DNA from: CAIYZT01 sp031385445
GTDB taxonomy: Bacteria > Pseudomonadota > Alphaproteobacteria > Rhodobacterales > Rhodobacteraceae
Assembly (NCBI GenBank): GCA_031385445.1
Contig: JANNBM010000056.1
Span: forward strand, 186,001-250,000
Direction: 5' to 3'
DNA length: 64,000 nucleotides
The notes under the pieces were generated by a model. It saw only the letters and a list, made by a program, of their open reading frames with translations, ran no database searches and was not told where the DNA came from. The position numbers and the translations under genes are program-made. Of this stretch, positions 9,778 to 18,089 are shown piece by piece. The first letter of the stretch is position 1. Every line of letters begins with the position of its first letter.

Positions 9778-10092
9778 ATGCAGGCGACATGGGTTTTGGC
9801 GGGCGGAAAGCAGATCACGGCAGAGGTCAAGGCGGGCAGCAGCCTGATGGAAGCGGCGGTGGCGGCGCGGGTGCCGCTGGTGATCGGGGAATGCGGGGGC
9901 AGCATGTCTTGTGCCACCTGTCATGTGGTGGTGGACAACGATTGGGTGGCGCGGGCGGGGGCGGCGAGCAATTTTGAAGACGCCATGCTGGACGCGACCG
10001 AGGCAGAGCGGCAGGACCGCTCGCGCCTGTCCTGTCAGATCAAGATGACGGCGGAGCTGGACGGCATCATCCTGCATGTTCCGCAGCCTTAG
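9778..10092 (+). CDS. [2Fe-2S] ferredoxin, adrenodoxin/putidaredoxin type
   Basis: 104-residue plant/adrenodoxin-fold ferredoxin. The cluster ligands are Cys39, Cys45 and Cys48 in ECGGSMSCATCH plus Cys86 in RLSCQIKM, the C-x5-C-x2-C...C spacing of ferredoxins that feed class I P450s. Nine bases separate it from the ligase gene, with an RBS (GGGGCGAAG) before the ATG. It most likely carries electrons to the P450 two genes upstream. Confidence 0.93.
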   Translation: MQATWVLAGGKQITAEVKAGSSLMEAAVAARVPLVIGECGGSMSCATCHVVVDNDWVARAGAASNFEDAMLDATEAERQDRSRLSCQIKMTAELDGIILHVPQP

Positions 10093-10096
10093 GGAC

Positions 10097-10115
10097 GATT
10101 TTTCTGCGAAAAATC
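10097..10115. terminator. Possible bidirectional stem-loop between convergent genes
   Basis: Perfect 8-bp AT-rich repeat GATTTTTC / GAAAAATC with a TGC loop, five bases after the ferredoxin stop and facing the 3' end of the luxR-type gene. The stem is weak and has no clear U-run beyond its own T residues, so termination is only likely. Confidence 0.45.
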
Positions 10116-10144
10116 AGGATTGGGGGCAAGGTTCGCGCCGGATT

Positions 10145-10936
10145 TCAAACCCCGCCTTTCAGCAGCGGCAGCATCATTGCGAACAGCTCGGCCTGTGAGG
10201 AGATTCGGCAGCGGCTGTAAAGCTGTTTGCGGAACACCTTAACGGTTTGGGCCGAAACCCCCAGCCGCAGCGCCGCCGAAACGGACGAATGGCCTTTGAG
10301 GATCAGCAGGGCCACCTCAGCTTGCCGCCGGGACAGCCGGATCGCGTGTGCGGCGTGCATCGCGATGACAAGAGAATTGGCGACATCATCGGCGGTCCCC
10401 CCTTGGGTTTTCAGACCGGACCAATGGCGTTCGACCAGCGCGTTGATGATCGGTGCAAGGCGCTGGCACGTCTCGATCTGACGGGGGGTGAAGGCCTGGC
10501 CCGAAGAGCGGTCCCGCCCGAGGCAGATGTTCAGCGACAGGCCCGCGACCGGATAGGCGATGAAGGCCAGCTCGTCGATCAATGTGGTTTGGTCATAGTA
10601 TTCAATGAAATAGCGGCTTCGGTGAAAGGCATCTGGCGCGACGTCGCGCATGCGGTACGCCCCCGTCGGCACATGGCGCAGGTGAAGATCGTAGAAGGGA
10701 TCAAGCATGTAGGCCCCGTTTGTATAGGTGCCAAGTGCCGCAAAAACCTGCGGACGATGGGTTTGGGTGAACAGGATCTCGGCCTGTCCGGCCAGCCGGT
10801 AAATCAGGATCACAAGGTTGTCCGGGGCCACCAACCGCTGAAACACCTGCCAAAGCGCCGCCTCGAATCCGGGGGTCTGCAGGCACCGGATGGCCTCGGC
10901 AAGCGATACTTCGGCGGCGTTCGCAAGCGCATCCAT
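10145..10936 (-). CDS. LuxR-family transcriptional regulator without a recognisable AHL domain
   Basis: 263 residues. The C-terminal 65 residues are a GerE/LuxR helix-turn-helix (LSRRQAEVALLILKGHSSVSAALRLG, then VSAQTVKVFRKQLY). The N-terminal 190 residues show no autoinducer-binding signature that I recognise and look like a GAF-like small-ligand sensor (inference). It is divergent from the potABCD-type operon across an 82-base region with a GGGGGTATATACCCCC palindrome, and its 3' end faces the P450-ligase-ferredoxin operon. It is the obvious candidate local regulator of both. Confidence 0.82.
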   Translation of the reverse strand: MDALANAAEVSLAEAIRCLQTPGFEAALWQVFQRLVAPDNLVILIYRLAGQAEILFTQTHRPQVFAALGTYTNGAYMLDPFYDLHLRHVPTGAYRMRDVAPDAFHRSRYFIEYYDQTTLIDELAFIAYPVAGLSLNICLGRDRSSGQAFTPRQIETCQRLAPIINALVERHWSGLKTQGGTADDVANSLVIAMHAAHAIRLSRRQAEVALLILKGHSSVSAALRLGVSAQTVKVFRKQLYSRCRISSQAELFAMMLPLLKGGV

Positions 10937-10949
10937 GCTATACCTCTCT

Positions 10950-10965
10950 GGGGGTATATACCCCC
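10950..10965. promoter_or_regulatory. Candidate operator of the LuxR-type regulator
   Basis: Perfect 16-bp palindrome GGGGGTATATACCCCC in the divergent region, with a half-copy GGGGGTATAC at 11001-11010, directly upstream of the ABC transporter ATG at 11019. Its place and symmetry suit a dimeric LuxR-type regulator. Binding is inferred. Confidence 0.5.
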
Positions 10966-11018
10966 CAAAACTTCTTCATGTACCAATATTGCACGAAACC
11001 GGGGGTATACAAGTTCTC

Positions 11019-12077
11019 ATGAGCATCGCCATTGATATTGACCGGGTGAGCAAACGGTTTGGCGATTTCATTGCGCTGAACGATGTGTCGCTGACCATCG
11101 GGGACAACGAGTTTTTCACGCTGCTTGGACCATCAGGCTGCGGCAAGACCACGCTTTTGCGGATGATTGCCGGGTTTGAAAGCACCTCTGACGGGGCGAT
11201 CCGGCTGTTTGGTCAGGATATTGCTGCGCTGGAGCCGAACTTGCGGCCGGTGAACACAGTGTTTCAGCAATACGCGCTTTTTCCGCATATGTCGGTGACT
11301 GACAATGTGGCGTTCGGGTTGAAAATGAAGGGCATGGATCTGGCCACCCGGCGCAAACGGGCGGGCGAGATGTTGGAGATGGTGCATCTTTCCGCCTTTG
11401 CTGGCCGGATGCCGGCGCAGCTGTCGGGCGGGCAGCAGCAGCGGGTGGCTTTGGCGCGTGCGCTGGCCCCGGCGCCGAAGGTGTTGCTGCTGGACGAGCC
11501 GCTTTCGGCGCTGGATCTGAAGCTGCGGCAGGCGATGCGGGTGGAGCTGAAAACCTTGCAGGAAGAGACGGGCATCACCTTTATCTTCGTGACCCATGAT
11601 CAGGAAGAAGCGCTGACGATGTCAGACCGGATCGCGGTGATGAGCGCGGGGCGGGTGCAGCAGATCGGCACCTCGCGTGAGATCTATGAGGCGCCGCAGA
11701 ACCGGTTTGTGGCCGATTTCATTGGCGAGACGAATTTGGTGGATGTGACTGTGACGGCGGTTTCGGGCGCTGTGGCGCAGGTGATTTTGCCGGGGGGCCA
11801 GAAGATAAGCTGCGCCGCGCCGGGGGCTGTGGCCGGGCAGCGCCCGCTGTCCATCCGCCCCGAGCGGCTGGGCTTTGTGGCGGGCGTCGGGGATTTATCG
11901 GTGACGGTGGAGCGGGTGATTTATCTGGGCACCGACCTGCAGGTGATCACCCGGCTGGACGGCGGCGGCATTGTGAACGTGCGTTTACAAAACGCGGCGC
12001 GGGTCACGGTGCCAGAGCCGGGCGCGCGTGTGGGGCTTAAGATCGAGGAGGGCGCGGCGCGCCTTTTGGCCGACTGA
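11019..12077 (+). CDS. Polyamine/opine-type ABC transporter ATPase (PotA-like)
   Basis: Cytoplasmic ATP-binding subunit of 352 residues energising the importer encoded by the next three genes. Motifs: Walker A GPSGCGKTT, signature LSGGQQQR, Walker B VLLLDEPLSALD, switch His in VTHDQEEA, then a C-terminal TOBE/OB regulatory domain. The ATG at 11019 (MSIAIDI) is chosen because the longer frame from 10890 would run across the regulator's promoter and start. Its stop overlaps the next ATG by one base. Confidence 0.92.
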   Translation: MSIAIDIDRVSKRFGDFIALNDVSLTIGDNEFFTLLGPSGCGKTTLLRMIAGFESTSDGAIRLFGQDIAALEPNLRPVNTVFQQYALFPHMSVTDNVAFGLKMKGMDLATRRKRAGEMLEMVHLSAFAGRMPAQLSGGQQQRVALARALAPAPKVLLLDEPLSALDLKLRQAMRVELKTLQEETGITFIFVTHDQEEALTMSDRIAVMSAGRVQQIGTSREIYEAPQNRFVADFIGETNLVDVTVTAVSGAVAQVILPGGQKISCAAPGAVAGQRPLSIRPERLGFVAGVGDLSVTVERVIYLGTDLQVITRLDGGGIVNVRLQNAARVTVPEPGARVGLKIEEGAARLLAD

Positions 12078-12994
12078 TGGCGGCAGTTATCCCGCAAATG
12101 AGCGCACATGAGGCGCGGCAAGCGACGCCGGTCCGGCTTTTGTGGCCGACTTGGGCGGTGATCGGCGTGTTCCTTTTGCTGCCGGTTCTGATCATGGCGG
12201 TCTATTCGTTCCTGACCAAGGAATTTCGCGGCGGCGTGATCTGGGAATTCTCGACCGCTGCTTATGATCAGTTCTTTGTCACGCGGGGCCTGTTTGGTGA
12301 CGAGCCGGCACAGATCGAATGGACCTATATTTCGATCTTCTGGCGCTCGGTCTGGCAGGCGGGTGCGGCGACGATCATCTGTCTGATCGTCGGATTTCCG
12401 GCGGCGTGGTTCATCGCCACGCGGCCAGAGAAATCCCGTGGCGTCTGGCTGTTTTTGATCACCATTCCGTATTGGGTCAACCTTTTGATCCGCACCATCA
12501 GCCTGAAATTCGTGATCCGCGACAATGGGCCGCTGAACGAGGCACTGATGGCAATGGGGGTGATCGACGCGCCTTTGTCTTTGGTCAACACCGACTTCGC
12601 CGTGCTTTTAGGTCTGTTTTACAGCTACTTGCCGTTTATGGTTCTGCCGATCTATGCGGCGGTGGAGCGGTATAATTTCAGCCTGTCCGAAGCCGCCGCC
12701 GATCTTTACGCCTCGCGCTGGGTGACGCTGCGCGAGATTGTGCTGCCGATTGTCCGGCCGGGCATCGTGGCGGGGTGCATTCTGGTGTTCGTGCCATCGC
12801 TCGGGGCGTTTCTGGCGCCGGACCTTTTGGGCGGGGCCAAGACCTTCATGATCGGCTCGTTGATTGAAGAACAGTTCAAGGGCACGCAAGGCAACTGGCC
12901 CTTTGGCGCGGCGGTGGCGATGATTTTGATGAGTCTGGTGATGATCGCGCTGCTGTTTTACGCACGCGCGCAGACCAAAAGGGGCGGGGCATGA
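12077..12994 (+). CDS. Polyamine-type ABC transporter permease, PotB-like
   Basis: 305-residue inner-membrane permease with about six transmembrane helices and the BPD_transp_1 EAA loop (EAAADLYASRWVTLREIVLPIVRPG), which docks on the ATPase. A long periplasmic loop follows helix 1, as in PotB-type subunits. The start overlaps the ATPase stop (TGATG) and its own stop overlaps the next gene (ATGA), so the subunits are translationally coupled. Confidence 0.92.
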   Translation: MAAVIPQMSAHEARQATPVRLLWPTWAVIGVFLLLPVLIMAVYSFLTKEFRGGVIWEFSTAAYDQFFVTRGLFGDEPAQIEWTYISIFWRSVWQAGAATIICLIVGFPAAWFIATRPEKSRGVWLFLITIPYWVNLLIRTISLKFVIRDNGPLNEALMAMGVIDAPLSLVNTDFAVLLGLFYSYLPFMVLPIYAAVERYNFSLSEAAADLYASRWVTLREIVLPIVRPGIVAGCILVFVPSLGAFLAPDLLGGAKTFMIGSLIEEQFKGTQGNWPFGAAVAMILMSLVMIALLFYARAQTKRGGA

Positions 12995-13791
12995 AGGGCG
13001 TTCGGCATTATCCGGGGTTTGCGGCGATGACGGTGCTGTGCCTGGTGGTTCTGTACCTGCCATTGCTGGTCGTCACGGCCTATTCGTTCAACGATTCCAA
13101 ATCGATCACCACCTGGTCGGGGCTGTCCTTGCGCTGGTACGTCGATGTCTTTACCGGCCTGGAGGCGGAGCGGTTTCGCGGGGCGGCGTGGAATTCAATC
13201 TCCATCGCGTTTCTGGCGGCAACGACCGCGACGGCGATTGCGATGGCGGCTGCGGTTGCGATGGTGCGCTCTGGCCGGTTCCGGGGCAAATCGGCGACCT
13301 TCGCGCTGATCAATCTGCCGCTGATGGTGCCAGAGATTGTCACCGCCGTGGCCACCTTGATCTTTTTCTCGACCATCGGGCTGACCACCGGCTATCTGAC
13401 CATCCTGATCGCGCATACGGTGTTTTGCATACCCTTTGCCTATTTGCCGATTGCTGCCCGCCTGCAAGGCATTGAGCAGACTTATGAGCTGGCCGCGCGC
13501 GATCTTTATGCGACGCGGGGTCAGGCGTTCCGGCTGATCCTTTTGCCGCTGATGGCTCCGGGAATTTTGTCGGGGTATCTTCTGGCCTTCATCATCAGCC
13601 TTGACGATTTCATCATCACCAACTTCGTCAAAGGCGCGGGCATGGAAACCCTGCCGACGGCGATTTTCGGGTCGGTCAAGCAGGGCATCAAGCCGAATAT
13701 CATGGCGATCTCGACCCTGATGCTGGTCGTGTCGATCCTGTTTGTCACGCTTAGTTACATCATCAACCGCAAGGGGCGCACCGCCCCGTAA
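12991..13791 (+). CDS. Polyamine-type ABC transporter permease, PotC-like
   Basis: 266-residue second permease subunit with about six transmembrane helices and the coupling loop ELAARDLYATRGQAFRLILLP. It ends with a basic cytoplasmic tail. The ATGA overlap with the upstream permease and 23 bases to the binding-protein gene place it in the same operon. Confidence 0.92.
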   Translation: MKGVRHYPGFAAMTVLCLVVLYLPLLVVTAYSFNDSKSITTWSGLSLRWYVDVFTGLEAERFRGAAWNSISIAFLAATTATAIAMAAAVAMVRSGRFRGKSATFALINLPLMVPEIVTAVATLIFFSTIGLTTGYLTILIAHTVFCIPFAYLPIAARLQGIEQTYELAARDLYATRGQAFRLILLPLMAPGILSGYLLAFIISLDDFIITNFVKGAGMETLPTAIFGSVKQGIKPNIMAISTLMLVVSILFVTLSYIINRKGRTAP

Positions 13792-13814
13792 CTTACCCCA
13801 CAAGGAGTGCCTCT

Positions 13815-14837
13815 ATGAAACGCCTGCTTTGTACCGCCGCCGTTCTGCTTTCCAGCCCCGCCTTTGCCGAGGGCGAGTTGAAGGTTTACCATTGGTTCGA
13901 ATACATCCCGCAAGAGTTGGTGGACAAGTTCGAGGCGGAATCCGGGATCACGGTGACGATCGACACCTACGATTCCAACGAATCCATGCTGGCCTCGCTG
14001 AAGGCGGGAAAGATGGGCGAATATGACGTCGCCGTCCCAAGCGATTTCATGGTTGGCATCATGGCCGAAGAGGGTCTGCTGGACACGTTCACCGCCGAAG
14101 AGATGCCTAATTTCGGCAATATCGCCGCGCAATGGCTGGACGTGCCGTTTGACATGGGCCGCAAATCGTCGATCCCTTATCAGTGGGGCACAACCGCGTT
14201 TTCGGTGAACCGTGACGTTTATAAAGGTGACATTTCCAGCCTTGGCATCATTTTCAACCCGCCAGAAGAGCTGAAGGGAAAGATCAACGTGCTGGACAGC
14301 CAGAACGAGGTGCTGCTGCTCGGCTCGCTTTACCTTGGCATTCCGCAGTGCAGCACCGACCGCGAACAGCTGAAGGCGCTGAGCGATATGTTGGTGAATG
14401 CCAAACAATATTGGGCCAGTTTCGGGTCTGATACGGCCAAGGATGTGCTGGTGTCGGGCGATGCGGCGGCGGGGATGATTTACAACGGCTTTTCCGCCAA
14501 AGCGCGGGCCGAGGGCGCGAATATTGAATATTCCTATCCCAAAGAGGGCAATGTTCTGTGGATGGACAACATGGTTTTGCTGGCCAATGCCCCCAACCGG
14601 GACAACGCCATCAAGTTCATGAACTTCTTGCTGGTTCCGGAAAACGCGGCGGCGGTGACGAATTATGCCGCCTATACCTCGGGCGTGACTGGGGTAGAGC
14701 CGTTCCTTGATGACGCCATCAAGAACAGCCCCGAGAACAACCCGCCTGCGGGTGCCACGCCGGGCGCTTTTGTGCAGACCTGCGATCAGGAAACCCAGCA
14801 GTTTTATGATGCGATCTGGACCAACTTGAAAAAGTAA
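13815..14837 (+). CDS. Periplasmic substrate-binding protein, PotD/spermidine-putrescine family
   Basis: 340 residues beginning with a Sec signal peptide (MKRLLCTAAVLLSSPAFA, cleavage before EGELKVYHW). The mature part has the PotD-like opening KVYHWFEYIPQELVDKFEAESG and the MGEYDVAVPSDF element. It supplies ligand to the PotABC-like subunits. The AAGGAG site precedes the ATG at 13815. The ligand is not readable; the P450, gamma-glutamyl ligase and amidase neighbours favour an amine (inference). Confidence 0.9.
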   Translation: MKRLLCTAAVLLSSPAFAEGELKVYHWFEYIPQELVDKFEAESGITVTIDTYDSNESMLASLKAGKMGEYDVAVPSDFMVGIMAEEGLLDTFTAEEMPNFGNIAAQWLDVPFDMGRKSSIPYQWGTTAFSVNRDVYKGDISSLGIIFNPPEELKGKINVLDSQNEVLLLGSLYLGIPQCSTDREQLKALSDMLVNAKQYWASFGSDTAKDVLVSGDAAAGMIYNGFSAKARAEGANIEYSYPKEGNVLWMDNMVLLANAPNRDNAIKFMNFLLVPENAAAVTNYAAYTSGVTGVEPFLDDAIKNSPENNPPAGATPGAFVQTCDQETQQFYDAIWTNLKK

Positions 14838-14844
14838 ACCGCGC

Positions 14845-14871
14845 GCGCCGGGGCCTTTGAAGCCCCGGCGC
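14845..14871 (+). terminator. Strong intercistronic hairpin after the binding-protein gene
   Basis: Perfect 10-bp GC-rich stem GCGCCGGGGC / GCCCCGGCGC with a CTTTGAA loop, eight bases after the stop. No U-run follows, so it may stabilise the upstream mRNA or attenuate rather than fully terminate before the nitrilase gene. Confidence 0.55.
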
Positions 14872-14902
14872 AAAGCTGCCACGACCGAAAAGGATCCCCC
14901 CC

Positions 14903-15664
14903 ATGCGATTAGCCCTTTGGCAGGACCATTCCCCGATGGGGAACGAGGCCACAGCCCTCGCCCGAATCCATCAGGCTGCCGAGGCTGCGGGGGCGATGGG
15001 GGCGGCGATGCTGGTGCTGCCCGAGGTTTTTTTGCCCGGATACAATCACCCGGGGATTGCAGGGCTTGCGATCTCGGCCGACGCCCCGGTGTTTGAAACG
15101 CTTGCCGCGATGTGCCGCGCGGCCGGCTGCGGGGTGGTTCTGGGATATGCCGAGCAGGACGGGGCGCAGATTTACAACGCAGCGGTCGCGGTGGACGCAG
15201 GCGGCACAATCATCGCGCGGTACCGCAAGATTCAGCTTTATGGCCGGCGCGAGAAGGCGATTTATGCGCCCGGCGACGCCTATACGATTTTTGATTTGGG
15301 GGGGCAAAAGGCGGCGCTCTTGATTTGCTATGATATCGAATTTGCCCCGCATGTCGCCGCGCTTGCCGCCCAAGGGGTGACGCTGGTTCTGGTGCCGACG
15401 GCGAACATGGACCCGTTCGACCATGTTGTCCGCTTTACCGTGGCTGCCATGGCCGCGAACCATGGGGTCAGCATCGTTTACGCCAATTATTGCGGCACCG
15501 AGGGCGATCTGACCTATGTTGGCGGCTCGCTTATCGCTGGACCGCACGGCGAGATTTTGGCGCAAGCGGGGCGCAGTCCGGCGCTTTTGATTGCCGATAT
15601 CCCGGACCGTGATGCGGCACGGCTCAGCACCCAAGCCACCGATTTCCGCAGTTTAGTCGCCTGA
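14903..15664 (+). CDS. Carbon-nitrogen hydrolase, nitrilase superfamily
   Basis: 253-residue amidase or nitrilase-fold enzyme. The Glu-Lys-Cys catalytic triad is visible as Glu41 in LPEVFLPGY, Lys109 in YRKIQLYG and Cys142 in LLICYDIEF. The length fits aliphatic or omega-amidase-like members rather than true nitrilases. It follows the PotD-like gene by 65 bases including a hairpin, on the same strand, so it probably acts on an imported or P450-derived amide (inference). Its last 12 bases overlap the 3' end of the convergent CoA-transferase gene. Confidence 0.87.
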   Translation: MRLALWQDHSPMGNEATALARIHQAAEAAGAMGAAMLVLPEVFLPGYNHPGIAGLAISADAPVFETLAAMCRAAGCGVVLGYAEQDGAQIYNAAVAVDAGGTIIARYRKIQLYGRREKAIYAPGDAYTIFDLGGQKAALLICYDIEFAPHVAALAAQGVTLVLVPTANMDPFDHVVRFTVAAMAANHGVSIVYANYCGTEGDLTYVGGSLIAGPHGEILAQAGRSPALLIADIPDRDAARLSTQATDFRSLVA

Positions 15665-16789
15665 ACCTGCCAAAACCTCAGCCTGATGCTCGCCCAGTTT
15701 CGGCGCGGGGCGGTCAAGCCGCAGGTCCGCCCCCGAGAACGTCATCGGAGAGCGCAGGCCCGGAATGCCCCCCGGCGCGATCTGCATGGCGCGGGCGATG
15801 ATCTGCGGATCGGCAAAGACTTCGGCCAGATCGTTGATCGGCCCGGCCGGCACGCCGCTCGCCTCGCAGGCCGCCAGAAGATCGGCCTTGGTCCATGTCC
15901 GCGTCGCCTCGGTCAGGCGGCGGGTCAGCGCGGTGCGGTGGGTGATCCGGTCAGAGTTTTGCAGGTAATCCGGGTCAGTTGCCATATCGCCCAGCCCCAA
16001 AATCCCGCAAAGCCTTTGATATTGCCCATCATTTCCAGTGGCCAGAATGATCCAGCCATCGGCGCAGTCGAACACCGCATAGGGCGCAAGGTTTGGGTGG
16101 GCATTGCCCATTTTGCCGGGCGCCGCGCCGCTGACCAGATAGTTCATCGCCTGATTGGCCAGAATGCTGCTGGCCACATCCATCAGCGACAGGTCGAGGT
16201 GCTGTCCCAGCCCGGTGCGCCCGCGCTGGACCAGCGCCGCCAGAATGGCCGTTGCGGCATAAACGCCGGTGGCGATATCGGCCACCGCGACGCCCACCTT
16301 TTGCGGCTGGCCGTCCGGCTCTCCGGTAACGCTCATCAGCCCGGCCATGCCTTGGATGATGAAATCATAGCCCGCCCGATGCGCATAGGGGCCGGTTTGG
16401 CCGAACCCGGTGATCGAGCAATAAATGATCTTGGGATTGACCGCGCGCAGGCTGGCATAGTCGAGCCCGTATTTCGCCAGCCCGCCAACCTTGAAATTTT
16501 CGATCACTACATCGGCGTCTGCCACCAACCGGCGCACGGTGTGCTGACCTTCAGGCGTGCGGAAATCGCAGGTGATGCCCTTTTTGCCCCGGTTGCAGGC
16601 GTGGAAATAGGCTGCCGACCGCTCGCCATCGCGCTCAATCCATGGTGGGCCCCAGCGGCGGGTGTCGTCGCCTTCGGGCGCCTCAACCTTGATCACCTCG
16701 GCGCCCAGATCGGCCAAGGTTTGGCCCGCCCATGGCCCGGCGAGTATCCGGGCCAGCTCGATCACCCGCATCCCGTCCAGCGGCGCCAT
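15653..16789 (-). CDS. CaiB/BaiF family (class III) CoA-transferase
   Basis: 378 residues of the formyl-CoA transferase/carnitine CoA-transferase family, which moves CoA between acyl groups by an aspartyl-CoA anhydride. Family features: the N-terminal RVIELARILAGPWAGQTLADLGAEVIKVE block, the NRGKKGITCDFRTPEG region, and the likely catalytic Asp in HLDLSLMDVASS. The ATG is immediately next to the dsbA-like stop, suggesting co-transcription with dsbA and dciA although the function is unrelated. The CoA donor and acceptor are unknown. Confidence 0.9.
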   Translation of the reverse strand: MAPLDGMRVIELARILAGPWAGQTLADLGAEVIKVEAPEGDDTRRWGPPWIERDGERSAAYFHACNRGKKGITCDFRTPEGQHTVRRLVADADVVIENFKVGGLAKYGLDYASLRAVNPKIIYCSITGFGQTGPYAHRAGYDFIIQGMAGLMSVTGEPDGQPQKVGVAVADIATGVYAATAILAALVQRGRTGLGQHLDLSLMDVASSILANQAMNYLVSGAAPGKMGNAHPNLAPYAVFDCADGWIILATGNDGQYQRLCGILGLGDMATDPDYLQNSDRITHRTALTRRLTEATRTWTKADLLAACEASGVPAGPINDLAEVFADPQIIARAMQIAPGGIPGLRSPMTFSGADLRLDRPAPKLGEHQAEVLAGSGD

Positions 16790-17416
16790 TTACTTGGCCA
16801 ACTCGGCGTCCAAGAGCGCCTTCATCTCTTCATAGGACATGTTGGAATGCTTGACCCCGTTGATAAAGAAGGTCGGCGTGCCTTCGACGCCATCCTTGGC
16901 CATGTTCGTCTCGAACCGGGCCACCAGCGCCTCGGCCAGTGCCTGATCTTTCAGGCAAACGTCCATCGCCGCATCTTCAAGGCCCACCGAGCGGCCAATC
17001 TTTTTCAGGTTTTCCACCACCATCGCCGGATCTTCCGCCGCCGCCCACTCGCGCTGCTTGTCGTACAGGATGTCCGCGATCCCGAAATACCGCATCTCGC
17101 CGCCGCAGCGCGCCAGCATGGCGGCCCACAGGCCATAGCGGTCGAAATAGACCTCGGCGTATTCGAACTTGATCTTGCCGGTGTCGATATATTCCGACTT
17201 GATTTTGGGATACACTTCCGCGTGGAAATTCTCGCAGTGCGGACAGGTAAAGCTGGCGTATTCCAGCAGGGTCACGGTGGCATCAGGGTTTCCGGTAACC
17301 ATGTTGGTCAGCTCGGGCACCACAGACGCAGGTGCATCGGTTTCCTGCGCCGTGGCCATCGAGGCCATCACCGAAAATGCCGCCGCGCCGATCAGTCCCG
17401 CAAGTTTCATCATCAT
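16790..17416 (-). CDS. DsbA-family periplasmic thiol:disulfide oxidoreductase
   Basis: 208-residue secreted thioredoxin-fold protein with signal peptide (MMMKLAGLIGAAAFSVMASMATA), redox motif Cys58-Pro-His-Cys61 and the cis-Pro loop GTPTFFING. It is close to the DsbA/BdbD-like proteins common in Rhodobacterales. The ATG at 17416 overlaps the dciA stop (ATGA). Start could also be one of the two following Met codons. Likely role: introducing disulfides in periplasmic proteins. Confidence 0.9.
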   Translation of the reverse strand: MMMKLAGLIGAAAFSVMASMATAQETDAPASVVPELTNMVTGNPDATVTLLEYASFTCPHCENFHAEVYPKIKSEYIDTGKIKFEYAEVYFDRYGLWAAMLARCGGEMRYFGIADILYDKQREWAAAEDPAMVVENLKKIGRSVGLEDAAMDVCLKDQALAEALVARFETNMAKDGVEGTPTFFINGVKHSNMSYEEMKALLDAELAK

Positions 17417-17955
17417 GTCTTTTTGCCTTCATTAGGTTTCGCCCGAGATAAGACGTTTTGCGCCAGTTTCTCAAGGGCATCGCGCAGATGTGTATCGCCA
17501 ATCGGCGAAACTTGCGCTGCTGCGGCCGCCAAAACCTCTGGCGCGATCCGCTTTTCCGCTTTTGGCTGAGCGGTAAACGCCGCCTGCCCCTCGGCAAAGC
17601 CGGTCGCCGCCGTCTGCGTCAGCGTGATGCGCGACACGGCGTTGTAGCCATAGGTCGCGTTCACCCGCTCTTTCAGGCGCGGCAGGGCCATCTGCACCAT
17701 CGGCGCATGGGCCGCTTGCACCAGCAGGCTCAGGCTTGCGCCCATGCCCTCGGCCCGGCCATAGGACATCTTTACCGGACGCGTGATCGCGGCCAGATCA
17801 TCGCCCGCCACCTCGGCCCAATGCGTCAGCAACCGCGTCAGCGCGAATCCCCGCGCCTCGCCCGCCGCCCGGATCTGGGTGCGCAAAAGGCCAGAGGCCG
17901 GTTCAAACCCCCGGTCCCGGCGTTGGTAACTGCTGTCTTTCGGTGCGCGCGCCAT
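17413..17955 (-). CDS. dciA: DciA-type DUF721 protein (putative replicative helicase loader)
   Basis: 180 residues. The N-terminal half carries the DUF721/DciA KH-like fold (RGFALTRLLTHWAEVAGDDLAAITRPVKMSY, split by positions 37-70), the family that loads DnaB in bacteria lacking DnaC/DnaI. The C-terminal half is variable (APEVLAAAAAQVSPIGD). Start at the ATG at 17955 (MARAPKDSSYQ); the open frame upstream has no homology and overlaps a decayed fragment. It is translationally coupled to the downstream dsbA. Confidence 0.82.
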   Translation of the reverse strand: MARAPKDSSYQRRDRGFEPASGLLRTQIRAAGEARGFALTRLLTHWAEVAGDDLAAITRPVKMSYGRAEGMGASLSLLVQAAHAPMVQMALPRLKERVNATYGYNAVSRITLTQTAATGFAEGQAAFTAQPKAEKRIAPEVLAAAAAQVSPIGDTHLRDALEKLAQNVLSRAKPNEGKKT

Positions 17956-18089
17956 GTGGATTCCCTTGCCCGCCCCCACCATCGCACGGCAGGGCCCCGT
18001 GAGGCCAGAGCCGGCATGCGCCAACCTTAACGCCCCGGCTCGCCCTGTTCCCTGCCAAAGCAGGCCGCGCTGCTTCGGCAGCACATGGT

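Noticed and set aside
13755..15209. 484-codon antisense frame across the binding-protein and nitrilase genes
   Set aside because: It spans a gene boundary and a hairpin without any family resemblance.
15686..17569. 627-codon frame antisense to the CoA-transferase and dsbA genes
   Set aside because: Shadow frame; both sense genes have complete catalytic motifs and coupled starts.
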